Source of the DNA: Pleomorphomonas sp.
Lineage (GTDB): Bacteria > Pseudomonadota > Alphaproteobacteria > Rhizobiales > Pleomorphomonadaceae
NCBI GenBank assembly: GCA_030603685.1
Contig: JAUVXG010000020.1
Location: 1 to 42,145, forward strand
DNA: 42,145 nt
Direction: 5' to 3'
Shown piece by piece: positions 19,777 through 27,795 of the stretch. The first letter of the stretch is position 1. Every line of letters begins with the position of its first letter. The translations under genes were made by a program, and so were the position numbers. The notes beneath the pieces were generated by a model. It saw only the letters and a list, made by a program, of their open reading frames with translations. It did not search any database and was not told the origin of the DNA.

Positions 19777-20736
19777 TCAGACCGGCAACTTTGCTCGCAG
19801 CAATCCACACAAGGTCTCGGTGTCCTTGGCGAACTGCCGGATACCCTCGGCCAACTTTTCGGTGGCCATCGCGTCCTCGTTGAGTTGCCAGCGGAAACTC
19901 GTCTCGTCGAGATCGAGGGGACGAATGTCACGTGACGGTGGGTTGGCGCCCAACTGGCGTTCCACCTCTCCCTCGGCCGCACGGAGTTCCTCCAGGAGGT
20001 TGGGACTGATCGTCAGGCGATCACAACCAGCGAGACCGAGAACCTGGTCGGTGTTGCGGAAGGAAGCGCCCATCACCACCGTCTTGTATCCGAAGGCACG
20101 GAAGTAGTCGTAGATCTCGCGAACCGAACGAACGCCGGGATCATCCGAGGCGGAGGTCACGACCGCGCCATGGGCCTTGTACCAATCGGTAATTCGCCCG
20201 ACGAACGGGGAAATCAGAAACACGCCAGCGGCGCCGCACAGTGCCGCCTGCGCCTTGGCGAAGATCAGCGTCAGATTGCAGGCGATGCCTTTTTCCTTGA
20301 GTTCGGCGGCCGCCTTCACGCCTTCCCAGGTTGCGGCGATCTTGATCAGGATACGCGAGGGATCGACGCCAGCTTCCTTGTAGATGGCGATCAGACGCTC
20401 GGCGCGCTTCACGGTGCGGGCCGAGTCGAACGACAGGCGGGCGTCGACTTCGGTCGACACGTAGCCCGGCACGATACGGGCCAGTTCCGATCCGAAATTG
20501 ACCGCCAGCTTGTCGAGCGCCAACTCGAGACGAGCACCGGCATCGCGCTCGCGAGCAACCGCATAGGCGATGGCTTCGTCCATCAGAGCGGCATACTCGG
20601 GCTTGCTCGCCGCCTTTAGGATGAGGCTCGGGTTGGTGGTGCAGTCCTGAGCCCTTACGGCCTTGATCTGAGCGATGTCGCCGCTATCGGCGACGATTAC
20701 CGTGTGCCGGGCAAGCCCGGCGAGTTTGTCGGTCAT
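19777..20736 (-). CDS. tal: Transaldolase
   Basis: A 319-residue class-I transaldolase of the TalB type, which exchanges dihydroxyacetone units between sedoheptulose-7-P/glyceraldehyde-3-P and erythrose-4-P/fructose-6-P in the cytoplasm. The Schiff-base lysine is Lys132 in ILIKIAATWEG, the DCTTNPSLI motif is at 31-39, and CNLTLIFAKAQA and ISPFVGRI are also conserved. Length is normal for the family. The ATG at 20736 has GGAAGG upstream. With the transketolase at 31162 it would consume the erythrose-4-phosphate made by the tetritol pathway. Its upstream region carries GGTTATTTTGCTACC (20882-20896), shared with dhaK1. It is divergent from deoR2. Confidence 0.95.
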   Translation of the reverse strand: MTDKLAGLARHTVIVADSGDIAQIKAVRAQDCTTNPSLILKAASKPEYAALMDEAIAYAVARERDAGARLELALDKLAVNFGSELARIVPGYVSTEVDARLSFDSARTVKRAERLIAIYKEAGVDPSRILIKIAATWEGVKAAAELKEKGIACNLTLIFAKAQAALCGAAGVFLISPFVGRITDWYKAHGAVVTSASDDPGVRSVREIYDYFRAFGYKTVVMGASFRNTDQVLGLAGCDRLTISPNLLEELRAAEGEVERQLGANPPSRDIRPLDLDETSFRWQLNEDAMATEKLAEGIRQFAKDTETLCGLLRAKLPV

Positions 20737-21142
20737 GACGATTGCCTTCCTTCCGGTCCACGGGCGACGCCGTCGCCTGGCGCAGACTCACTCGCTGGAA
20801 ATGGAATGAGCGGAACGTAGCAGATCAGAGGCTCAAGTCAAGAAAATATAACAGTATATGTTGATTTTGTATCATTTGTACGGTTATTTTGCTACCAATC
20901 AGCCGTCGGCGCCCATAACTGCCAATTTGTCCAGGGAGAGATCGCCCGAGGCCCATGACAGGCTAGGTCGTTGTACCGAGGCGGAGCGCGCCCGCCCGGC
21001 CGGCCGCTGCTTTCCGTCGGCAACGGAGAACTGGCCTCCCCGTCTTCGCCGAAAGCAGTGCGTGATGTGACGACAAGGTGCTACAATTTGCGTCAAATTG
21101 TGCTAACACCGGGACAGATTCCCTAGGAGGAACGTTACGACC
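20737..21142. promoter_or_regulatory. Divergent regulatory region tal / deoR2
   Basis: No gene is seen in these 406 bp. On the tal side, an AT-rich segment (20838-20896) contains ATGTTGAT and GGTTATTTTGCTACC (20882-20896; 13 of 15 identical to 8217-8231). On the deoR2 side there is a perfect palindrome at 21083-21101. Confidence 0.55.
21083..21101 (+). promoter_or_regulatory. Perfect 19-bp palindrome upstream of deoR2
   Basis: ACAATTTG-CGT-CAAATTGT, 41 bp ahead of the deoR2 GTG. It is a candidate operator; the protein that binds it cannot be read from sequence. Confidence 0.6.
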
Positions 21143-21961
21143 GTGGATATCGAACATGACCGACGCCGGGGCGTGAGGCCGTCTTCAGGACCGGAGGGAC
21201 GACGCAAGGCACTTCTCGAGTACCTTCTGCCTGTCGGCTCCGCCCAGGTCGATGAGTTGGCGACGCATTTCGGCGTCAGCCGGATGACCGTACATCGCGA
21301 CCTCAAGATCCTTGAGGAACAGGGCATCGTTCGCCGCGTTCACGGTGGCGTCACCGTGCATTCCTCAAGCTTGGTCGAAAGCACCATCCTCTATCGGTCT
21401 CGCCTCGCCGATGCGGAGAAGGAAGCCATTGCCCGCGCCGCCATCGAGATGGTCGAGCCCGGACAGGCGATCATTCTCGACGACTCGACCACCGTGTCCC
21501 GCATGGCGCCGCTGATCGTCGGCTGCAAGCCATTGACGGTCATCACCAACAGCCTGACCGTGATCGACATGCTGAAGGAGGCGCACGGCATCGAGACCAT
21601 TTGCCTCGGCGGTCACTACAACTCCCGTTTCAATGCCTTCTTCGGCTATCTGTGTGAGAAAACGGTCTCGACGCTCAGGGCCAACACGCTGTTCATGTCG
21701 ACCTCGACCATTCTCGGTTCGGTGGCCTACCACCAGCAGGAGGACGTCGTGCGAACCAAGCGGGCGCTGATGGAGGCGGTCGATCGCCGCGTGCTGCTGG
21801 TGGACAGCTCGAAGTTCGGCATCACGGCCCTCATCCGCCTCGCCGGCCTCACCGAGTTCGACACCGTGATCACCGATTCCGGCATTCCACCGGCCGAAGC
21901 CGAGCTGCTGCGAAAGAGCAACGTACAGCTGCGCATCGTGGACGCCGTTCCGACGGACTGA
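21143..21961 (+). CDS. DeoR/GlpR-family transcriptional regulator 2
   Basis: A 272-residue paralogue of the protein at 4651-5454. The winged HTH is at about residues 24-62 (RRKALLEYLLPVGSAQVDEL, HFGVSRMTVHRDLKILEEQG). The sensor domain shares ILDDSTTVSRMA, ICLGGHYNSRFNAFFGYLCE and LLVDSSKFGITAL with its partner. The start is GTG 21143; the nearest strong Shine-Dalgarno (AGGAGG) is about 12 bases away, which is long, so a slightly different start is possible. It is divergent from tal, and downstream it converges on eltD across a perfect hairpin. It probably regulates the eltD-dhaK2 or tal promoters in response to a sugar phosphate (inference). Confidence 0.93.
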   Translation: MDIEHDRRRGVRPSSGPEGRRKALLEYLLPVGSAQVDELATHFGVSRMTVHRDLKILEEQGIVRRVHGGVTVHSSSLVESTILYRSRLADAEKEAIARAAIEMVEPGQAIILDDSTTVSRMAPLIVGCKPLTVITNSLTVIDMLKEAHGIETICLGGHYNSRFNAFFGYLCEKTVSTLRANTLFMSTSTILGSVAYHQQEDVVRTKRALMEAVDRRVLLVDSSKFGITALIRLAGLTEFDTVITDSGIPPAEAELLRKSNVQLRIVDAVPTD

Positions 21962-22029
21962 TCGGCCGCGCCTGGCCCGGAAAGAGCAACGCCCACATCC
22001 GGCCGAGAACAGCGCGCAGGGAAGATCGT

Positions 22030-22054
22030 GTTGGGGCGACGGCGTCGCCCCAAC
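22030..22054. terminator. Bidirectional terminator-like hairpin between deoR2 and eltD
   Basis: A perfect 11-bp inverted repeat (22030-22040 with 22044-22054, 3-nt loop) between two convergent stop codons. The T-run is weak on either side. Confidence 0.7.
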
Positions 22055-22065
22055 AATGTCCTCTC

Positions 22066-23181
22066 TCAGGGGACCAGCATGATCTTGAGAGACTTGTCGC
22101 CCTTCTTCATCATCTTGAAGCCGTCGTCGTAATCCTTGAGCGGCAGCTTGTGCGTGACCACGCCCTCGGTCGGCAAGCGGCCGTCGGCGATGGCATCGAT
22201 GACAAAGGGATAGACGTAGGGGCTAAGATGGGCGCCGAGGACGTCAAGCTCCTTGCGGTCGGAGATGATCGACCAGTCGCAGGTGACGTCATGGCTGAAG
22301 ACGCTGAACTCGACGAAGCGGCCGAGCTTGCGGATCATCTTGAGGCCCTGAAGCACGCTGGACGGATGACCGGTGGCCTCGATGTAGACATCGCAGCCAT
22401 ATCCGTCGGTCAGGTCCTTGACGATCTTGTCGACATCTTCCTTGAACGGATTGAGGACCATGTCGGCGCCGAACTTCTTGGCGAGCTCCAGCCGGTCCTC
22501 CTTGCCATCGAGGACGATCAGCTTCTTGGGATTCTTGAGCCGCAGGGCGCCGACCATGCCCAAGCCGAGCGTACCGGCGCCCGATAGCACCACCACGTCG
22601 TCGAACTGGACCTTGCCTCGATTGACCGCGTGCGCCGAGCAGGCATAAGGCTCGACCAGGATAGCCTTCTCAAGCGGCAGATCGTTGGGGACCTTGTGGG
22701 TGCGCGATTCCTTGGGGAAGCGCATGTAGGCGGCCATGGCGCCGTTGACGTTGGTCTGGAAACCATAAACGTCGTGCTTCTCGCACATCCAGTATTCGCC
22801 GCGCTGGCAGAACCGGCAATGGCCGCATGGCACGATCTGCTCGGAGATCAGCCGGTCACCAAGCTTGTACTTGCCCTCGGCGGCGACGTTCTCGCCTAGC
22901 TCCACGGCAATGCCGACGAACTCATGGCCGGGAATCATCGGCGCCTTGATGTAGGCAGGCTGATCCTTGTCGCCCCAGAAGGACGGCGCACCATCATAGC
23001 TCTTGATGTCGCCGGCACAGATGCCGCAACCCTCGACCTTGATGATGATCTCGTCCGGACCGGCGCGCGGCACATCGACCTGAGTAAAGCGGAAATCGCC
23101 GGGTGCGTAGGCAACGACGGCGTCCATCTTCGCCGGCAGTTCGCCAAGCGAGATCGAACGGGGATGCTTTACGAAATTCAT
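22066..23181 (-). CDS. eltD: Erythritol/L-threitol dehydrogenase (EltD-like zinc alcohol dehydrogenase)
   Basis: A 371-residue medium-chain zinc dehydrogenase. Catalytic zinc: Cys55 in GCGICAGD, His86/Glu87 in IPGHEFVG. Structural zinc: Cys119, Cys122, Cys125, Cys133. NAD-binding GAGTLG lies in the middle. Segments SFWGDKDQPAY, SEQIVPC, and DWSIISDRKELDVLGAHL agree with what I recall of M. smegmatis EltD, which oxidises erythritol or L-threitol to L-erythrulose. The ATG at 23181 follows GGGAGGAAG. It is the last gene of the operon dhaK2-dhaL2-eltD, so its ketose product is probably the substrate of that kinase. The family is certain; the exact polyol is inference from similarity and context. 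Confidence 0.88.
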   Translation of the reverse strand: MNFVKHPRSISLGELPAKMDAVVAYAPGDFRFTQVDVPRAGPDEIIIKVEGCGICAGDIKSYDGAPSFWGDKDQPAYIKAPMIPGHEFVGIAVELGENVAAEGKYKLGDRLISEQIVPCGHCRFCQRGEYWMCEKHDVYGFQTNVNGAMAAYMRFPKESRTHKVPNDLPLEKAILVEPYACSAHAVNRGKVQFDDVVVLSGAGTLGLGMVGALRLKNPKKLIVLDGKEDRLELAKKFGADMVLNPFKEDVDKIVKDLTDGYGCDVYIEATGHPSSVLQGLKMIRKLGRFVEFSVFSHDVTCDWSIISDRKELDVLGAHLSPYVYPFVIDAIADGRLPTEGVVTHKLPLKDYDDGFKMMKKGDKSLKIMLVP

Positions 23182-23327
23182 GTCTTCCTCCCTGAGGGTT
23201 CGGCAGCGTCACGGCTTGGCCGACAGAACACCGCCAACTTGGTGCAAGCGGCAGCCGGCATGCCCTTTCCCTGACCGTGGCGCCCGGCCACGGCCGATCC
23301 TCTGAAAGGGCACCGCCGCCGCTTCGT

Positions 23328-23966
23328 TCAGTCGAGTTTCGTGGCAACGCTCGCCGCGAGGGTTTCGAGAATGATGCAACACGATGCCGAGCCGGCATCC
23401 ATCACACCGCGCGAGCGCTCGCCGAGCCGACTGGCCCGGCCGACCTTGGCGATCATCGCAACGGTCGAGTCTCGCCCCTTTCGCGCAGCGTCGACCATGT
23501 CGTCGAGCGCCGCCCGATAGGGCTTGCCGGCCGACAAGGCCGCTTCGAAGGCCTCCACCGCCGGCACCAGGGTGTCGAGCAACGTCTTGTCGCCGGGTTT
23601 GGCGCCGCCGATGTCGAGCACGCCGTCGAGACCGGCGCGGATCATTCGGCCGAAAGCGGGGGCGTCGAGTTCGGCGACCCCGTCGAGGGAGTCGGCCATC
23701 TCGTTGAAGAAGGTGCCGTAGAGCGGCCCCATCGAGCCCCCGATTCCGGCCATCAGCGTGTTGCCGAGGATGCCGAGGCTTTCCTTCAGACCCGGCGTCG
23801 GCGTACCGAGCGCCTGGGCACACAGGTTGAAGCCCTTGGCCATGTTGACGCCGTGATCGCCGTCACCAATGGCGCCGTCGATCTCACTCAGATGATCGCG
23901 CTCGGCAACGATCGCCTTGACGAGGTCGGTTACCAGAAAGCCGGCCTGACTGACGGGAAGGTTCAT
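23328..23966 (-). CDS. dhaL: Dihydroxyacetone-kinase-type DhaL subunit 2
   Basis: A 212-residue nucleotide-binding DhaL subunit. The metal-binding aspartates are in IGDGDHGVNMAKGF (about 34-47); GIGGSMGPLYGTFF and KPGDKTLLDTLVPAVEAFEA are also conserved. The C-terminal end SRGVMDAGSASCCIIL corresponds to the HPDPGAVS segment of the usual family but with changed residues. The ATG at 23966 is 13 bp after dhaK2. No DhaM is nearby, so direct use of ATP is likely. It is a distant paralogue of the subunit at 6467-7099, not a recent duplicate. A 146-bp gap separates it from eltD. Confidence 0.9.
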   Translation of the reverse strand: MNLPVSQAGFLVTDLVKAIVAERDHLSEIDGAIGDGDHGVNMAKGFNLCAQALGTPTPGLKESLGILGNTLMAGIGGSMGPLYGTFFNEMADSLDGVAELDAPAFGRMIRAGLDGVLDIGGAKPGDKTLLDTLVPAVEAFEAALSAGKPYRAALDDMVDAARKGRDSTVAMIAKVGRASRLGERSRGVMDAGSASCCIILETLAASVATKLD

Positions 23967-23979
23967 GATCCGTCCTTCC

Positions 23980-24975
23980 TTACTTCACGAGACCAATCGA
24001 ACGCGCCGGACGGGCAAGCAACCGATCCAGTTCGTCGTCGAGGCGCATGACGGTGAGCGTTGCGCCCATCATTTCGAGAGACGTGAAGTAGTTGCCGACG
24101 AAGTTGTGCTTGATCTCGATCTTCTTCTGTCCAAGCATCTCGGCAATGCGATCATAGAGAATGTAGAGTTCCATGATCGGCGTCGCACCGAGGCCCGACA
24201 GCAGGACCGCGACCTTGTCGCCGGCTGCGAAGGGCAGATCGGGCAGCACATAGTCCAGCATCATGTCGGCCATTTCGGCCGCCGGCTTGGTCTTCATCAC
24301 CGAGACGCCCGGCTCGCCGTGATGACCGATGCCGACCTCCATCTCGCCATCCTTGATCTGGAAGTTGGGATGCCCGACAGCGACGATCGTGCAGGGACTG
24401 AGGCCGATACCGATCGAGCGGGTGTTGTCGATCGCCTTCTGGGCGGCGGCGATCACCTCGTCGAGGCTGCCGCCTTCGGCAGCACGCGCCGCGCCGACCT
24501 TCCACATCAGGATCTCGCCGGCGACGCCGCGACGCTTGGCAAGCTCATCCTTCGGCGCGGACGCGACGTCGTCGTTGGCGACCACGGTCTTGACGGTGAT
24601 GCCCTCCTTGGCAGCCATCTTGATGGCCATCTTCACGTTCATGTTGTCGCCGGCATAGTTGCCGTAGAGGCAGGCGACGCCGGCGCCACCGTTGCTGGCC
24701 TTGAACGCATCAAGAAAGGCCTGGGCCGTGGGCGAGGAGAAGATCTCTCCGATGGCGACCGCATCGACCATGTCCTCGCCGACGTAGCCGAGGAAGGCCG
24801 GTTCATGACCGGAGCCGCCACCAGTCACCACGCCGACCTTGCCGGCCTTCGGCGCGGACTTGACCTTGATCACGCGCGGATTTGTTGTCTCCGATACCAG
24901 ATCCTGATGCGCCTTGAGATAGCCGCGAACGGCATCCTCGACCATGAGATCGGGATCGTTGAATATTCTATTCAT
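23980..24975 (-). CDS. dhaK: Dihydroxyacetone-kinase-type DhaK subunit 2 (L-erythrulose kinase candidate)
   Basis: A 331-residue ketose-binding subunit with GGGSGHEP (His58), GNYAGDNMNV (Asp110) and GIGHHGEPG (His219, covalent substrate binding). The start is ATG 24975 (MNRIFNDPDLMVEDAVRGYL), with GGAG about 8 bases upstream; 15 further open codons lack an RBS. It is the first gene of dhaK2-dhaL2-eltD. Pairing with an EltD-type dehydrogenase suggests it phosphorylates L-erythrulose to L-erythrulose-1-phosphate, the substrate of the LerI-like isomerase encoded at 5554-6360. Dihydroxyacetone kinase remains an alternative. Confidence 0.9.
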   Translation of the reverse strand: MNRIFNDPDLMVEDAVRGYLKAHQDLVSETTNPRVIKVKSAPKAGKVGVVTGGGSGHEPAFLGYVGEDMVDAVAIGEIFSSPTAQAFLDAFKASNGGAGVACLYGNYAGDNMNVKMAIKMAAKEGITVKTVVANDDVASAPKDELAKRRGVAGEILMWKVGAARAAEGGSLDEVIAAAQKAIDNTRSIGIGLSPCTIVAVGHPNFQIKDGEMEVGIGHHGEPGVSVMKTKPAAEMADMMLDYVLPDLPFAAGDKVAVLLSGLGATPIMELYILYDRIAEMLGQKKIEIKHNFVGNYFTSLEMMGATLTVMRLDDELDRLLARPARSIGLVK

Positions 24976-25961
24976 CGGTCGTCTCCACCCTAACCCAGTT
25001 ATTATTGTCTGTCCGGCCACTCACATGCCGGACATACCTTGCCCGTTACCGCAAACGTCATGAACGAAAGCGGTCACTGTACTTCAAACTTGGCAAGCCG
25101 CTCGCCGGCACGTCTAGATGCGTGGACCTGGCGACCAAATTCCTTCCCTAACGCAGTCGTCTTGCTGCGCTTGTTGTTTGATTGGACGCTACGCTCGGCT
25201 CGACCGGATGTCAACAGACATGAGCGTTTGTTCGCGTTCTTACGGGCCAAATTGACATTGAAATTGATACAAACATATCAGATTTGTCGTAAGTGACGCT
25301 GATTTGGCCGGCTTCTTGATCACTTCACTCTCGCATCATGACATTCTGCACAGAATCGGCCGGTGAGACCGACTGGAACTTCTGAGCATCCGCTCACCAC
25401 GCGCCCATTCGCGCAAAAGAGTTCCGCCAGGATTTTCGCTGAATGTCCTTCAGTAGCAGAACAAAACCACCATACGCATAGTCTATATCCCCACCCGCCT
25501 CTTCACTCCACGTCTACCTCATCATCATATTGGTCCACCACGAAGAGTAGAAGTTCCCGATCGAGAATTGACAACGGATATACGACCGAATACCTTCACT
25601 AGGTGACCGTATTCATGCGAAAGGCAAAGATTTTCTTGGGAAAGTCGAAGCGGCTGTAAGCGGTGAACGATCACAGATCGGGCGGTCGTCACGCCGCGTT
25701 GGATCGCGTGCGCCGCGGTCCAGTTCCGAGGCGCGGCGACAGCCAGCTTTCGTGGGGGATGGGCCGGAGAGCCGACTGGCCAGCGATCAGGTCGCGACCT
25801 CAACGGGGAGAAAAGGGAGCCGTGAAGCCCGCCGTACACCCGCGGAGCCCGGCGGCGGAAGAAACGTCTTGAGATACGCCCCGCGGAGCCTCGGTTCGGC
25901 GGGCCCGCCCATCTCTCGCGGGACAGGGAGGACCGACGCGGAGACAAGTCGCACGATTGGA
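24976..25961. other. Long intergenic region before dhaK2 (about 1 kb)
   Basis: Contains the dhaK2 promoter region, with the repeat TGATACAAACATATCA (25265-25280; TGATA and TATCA as perfect arms). The AT-richer part 25370-25640 and the GC-rich part 25640-25960 show open frames, but none with an RBS, known motif or neighbour logic; I see no gene. Confidence 0.5.
25265..25280 (-). promoter_or_regulatory. TGATA-type operator candidate upstream of dhaK2
   Basis: TGATA-N6-TATCA, about 290 bp upstream of the dhaK2 ATG, inside an AT-rich patch. It resembles the segment at 8338-8356 in front of the polyol dehydrogenase. Confidence 0.45.
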
Positions 25962-26002
25962 GTCGGGAGGCCGCGCAGGCAACGCCCGCTCGGCCTCCCG
26001 AC
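25962..26002 (-). terminator. Hairpin after the hydrogenase operon
   Basis: An 11-bp perfect stem (25962-25972 with 25992-26002, 19-nt loop), 13 bp after the catalytic subunit stop. There is no T-run, so it is either a weak intrinsic terminator or a 3'-end stabiliser. Confidence 0.5.
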
Positions 26003-26014
26003 CTCAACGCGACA

Positions 26015-27769
26015 TCAGCGCTTGTATTCCGGCAGCACCTGATAGCCGGTATGCAGAAGATCATGGGCCTTGTGGCCGCCGATCTCACCCAGGAACTCGG
26101 CATAGAGTTCCTTGATATAGGGGTTGTGGTGCGAACAACGCCACAGCCCAGCCTGATCTTCCTGATACAGTCCGGCGGCCCGTTTGGTGCGCAACTCGTT
26201 GGTGGCGCCATAGGGCTGTCCACCGCCGCCAACGCAGCCACCGGCACAGGCCATCACCTCGATGAAGTGATAGGGCAGTTCCTCGCCGGCTTCGCGGGCG
26301 GCCCTCACCTTTTCCAGCACCTGCTCGACATTGGCGAGGCCGTGCGCCACCGCGACGCGGATCTCCTTGCCGGCAACGTTGAGTTTGCCCTCCTTGACCC
26401 CTTCCAGACCGCGCGTCATTTCGAAATCGACACGCGGCGCATCATGACCGGTGACGTAGTAATGGGCCGTGCGAAGCGCCGCCTCCATGACGCCGCCGGT
26501 TGCGCCGAAGATGGTGCCGGCACCGGTGTAGGCACCGAGCATGTGATCGGGCTGCTCATCGGGAATGGTCACGAAATCGATGCCCGACTGCTTAATCATG
26601 CGCGCGAACTCACGCGTGGTCAGCGACACGTCGACGTCCTGATAGCCCGACGAGCTCATCTCCTTGGAGCGGATGATCTCCGACTTCTTGGCCGTGCAGG
26701 GCATGATCGACACGACGAAGATCTTTGCCGGATCGATCCCCATCTTCTCGGCGTAGTAGGTCTTCGAGAGAGCGCCGACCATTTCGTGCGGCGACTTGCA
26801 GCTCGAGAAATGGTCGATCATGTCGCCATGGAACTTCTCCATGAAATCGACCCAGCCGGGGCAGCAACTGGTGATCAGCGGCAGGGCACCCGTTCCCTCG
26901 AGCAGGCGGCTCTTGAACTCGGAGGCCTCCTCCATGATCGTGAGGTCGGCACCGAAGTTGGTGTCGAACACCGCCTTGAACCCCATCCGACGCAGCGAGG
27001 CGTAGATCTTGCCGGTGAGGTTGGCGCCGATCGGGAAACCGAAGGCCTCGCCGACCGCGACACGAACGGCCGGCGCGATCTGCACCACGCAGTAGGCTTC
27101 GGGGTCCTGCAGTTTGTTCCAGACGGCAACCGTCTCGTCATACTCGACGATGGCGCCGGTCGGGCAATGGGCCGAGCACTGGCCGCAGCGCACGCAGGGC
27201 GAGTCGGCCAGCGGGATGTCGCCGGCTGCCGCGATGCGCGTCTTGAAGCCGCGATTGAGAAAACTCAGCGCCCAGACGTTCTGATGCTGCTGGCAGACGG
27301 TGATGCAGCGGCCGCACAAGATGCACTTGCGCGGATCGAGCACGATGCTTTTCGTGGACGTATCGAGCGGCAGATCGGGGACGATGTTCGGCAGATCCGA
27401 TGTGGTCATGCCGAAATCGGCCGCGAGGGCCTGAAGCTCGCAGTTCTGGTTGCGGAGGCAAGTGAGGCACTCGTTGGGGTGACGCGACAGCGTCAACTCC
27501 AGCACGCCGCGCCTCACTTCGACGATCTCCGGCGTCTCCGTCAGAATGTCCATCCCCTCGTCGAGGGGGGTGCAGCAGGAGCGAAGCATCTTGCCGGTGT
27601 TCTGCACCTTGACGATGCAAATACCGCAGGCGCCGGTCGCCTCGAGGTCCGGATGCTTGCAGAGCGTCGGAATCTTCACGTGAACCTTGCGCGCCGCATC
27701 CAGGATGGTGGTTCCCGGAGCGACCTCCACAGGCACGCCGTTAATCGTTGCGTTGATCATATCTGTCAT
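26015..27769 (-). CDS. hndD: [FeFe]-hydrogenase catalytic subunit (HndD/HydA type)
   Basis: A 584-residue hydrogenase subunit. N-terminal [2Fe-2S] domain: Cys37, Cys48, Cys51, Cys65. His97-Cys101-Cys104-Cys110 form the His/Cys3 [4Fe-4S] site. Two more [4Fe-4S] clusters follow (Cys149/152/155/159 and Cys192/195/198/202). The H-cluster motifs are TSCCPGW (300-306), MPCTAKKSE (356-364) and MACAGGCVGGGGQP (506-519); Ala replaces the more usual Pro in the third. Length and layout fit HndD of Desulfovibrio and HydA of Thermotoga. The start is ATG 27769; an ATG at 27760 is also possible. It is the last gene of the operon. The maturases HydEFG are not in the window. [FeFe] hydrogenases are uncommon in Alphaproteobacteria. 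Confidence 0.95.
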   Translation of the reverse strand: MTDMINATINGVPVEVAPGTTILDAARKVHVKIPTLCKHPDLEATGACGICIVKVQNTGKMLRSCCTPLDEGMDILTETPEIVEVRRGVLELTLSRHPNECLTCLRNQNCELQALAADFGMTTSDLPNIVPDLPLDTSTKSIVLDPRKCILCGRCITVCQQHQNVWALSFLNRGFKTRIAAAGDIPLADSPCVRCGQCSAHCPTGAIVEYDETVAVWNKLQDPEAYCVVQIAPAVRVAVGEAFGFPIGANLTGKIYASLRRMGFKAVFDTNFGADLTIMEEASEFKSRLLEGTGALPLITSCCPGWVDFMEKFHGDMIDHFSSCKSPHEMVGALSKTYYAEKMGIDPAKIFVVSIMPCTAKKSEIIRSKEMSSSGYQDVDVSLTTREFARMIKQSGIDFVTIPDEQPDHMLGAYTGAGTIFGATGGVMEAALRTAHYYVTGHDAPRVDFEMTRGLEGVKEGKLNVAGKEIRVAVAHGLANVEQVLEKVRAAREAGEELPYHFIEVMACAGGCVGGGGQPYGATNELRTKRAAGLYQEDQAGLWRCSHHNPYIKELYAEFLGEIGGHKAHDLLHTGYQVLPEYKR

Positions 27770-27795
27770 TTCGACCACTTCTCGATCTCGGGAAA

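Noticed and set aside
25640..25960. Open frames in the GC-rich part of the dhaK2-hydrogenase intergenic region
   Set aside because: No ribosome binding site, conserved motif or consistent frame; looks like noncoding or decayed DNA.
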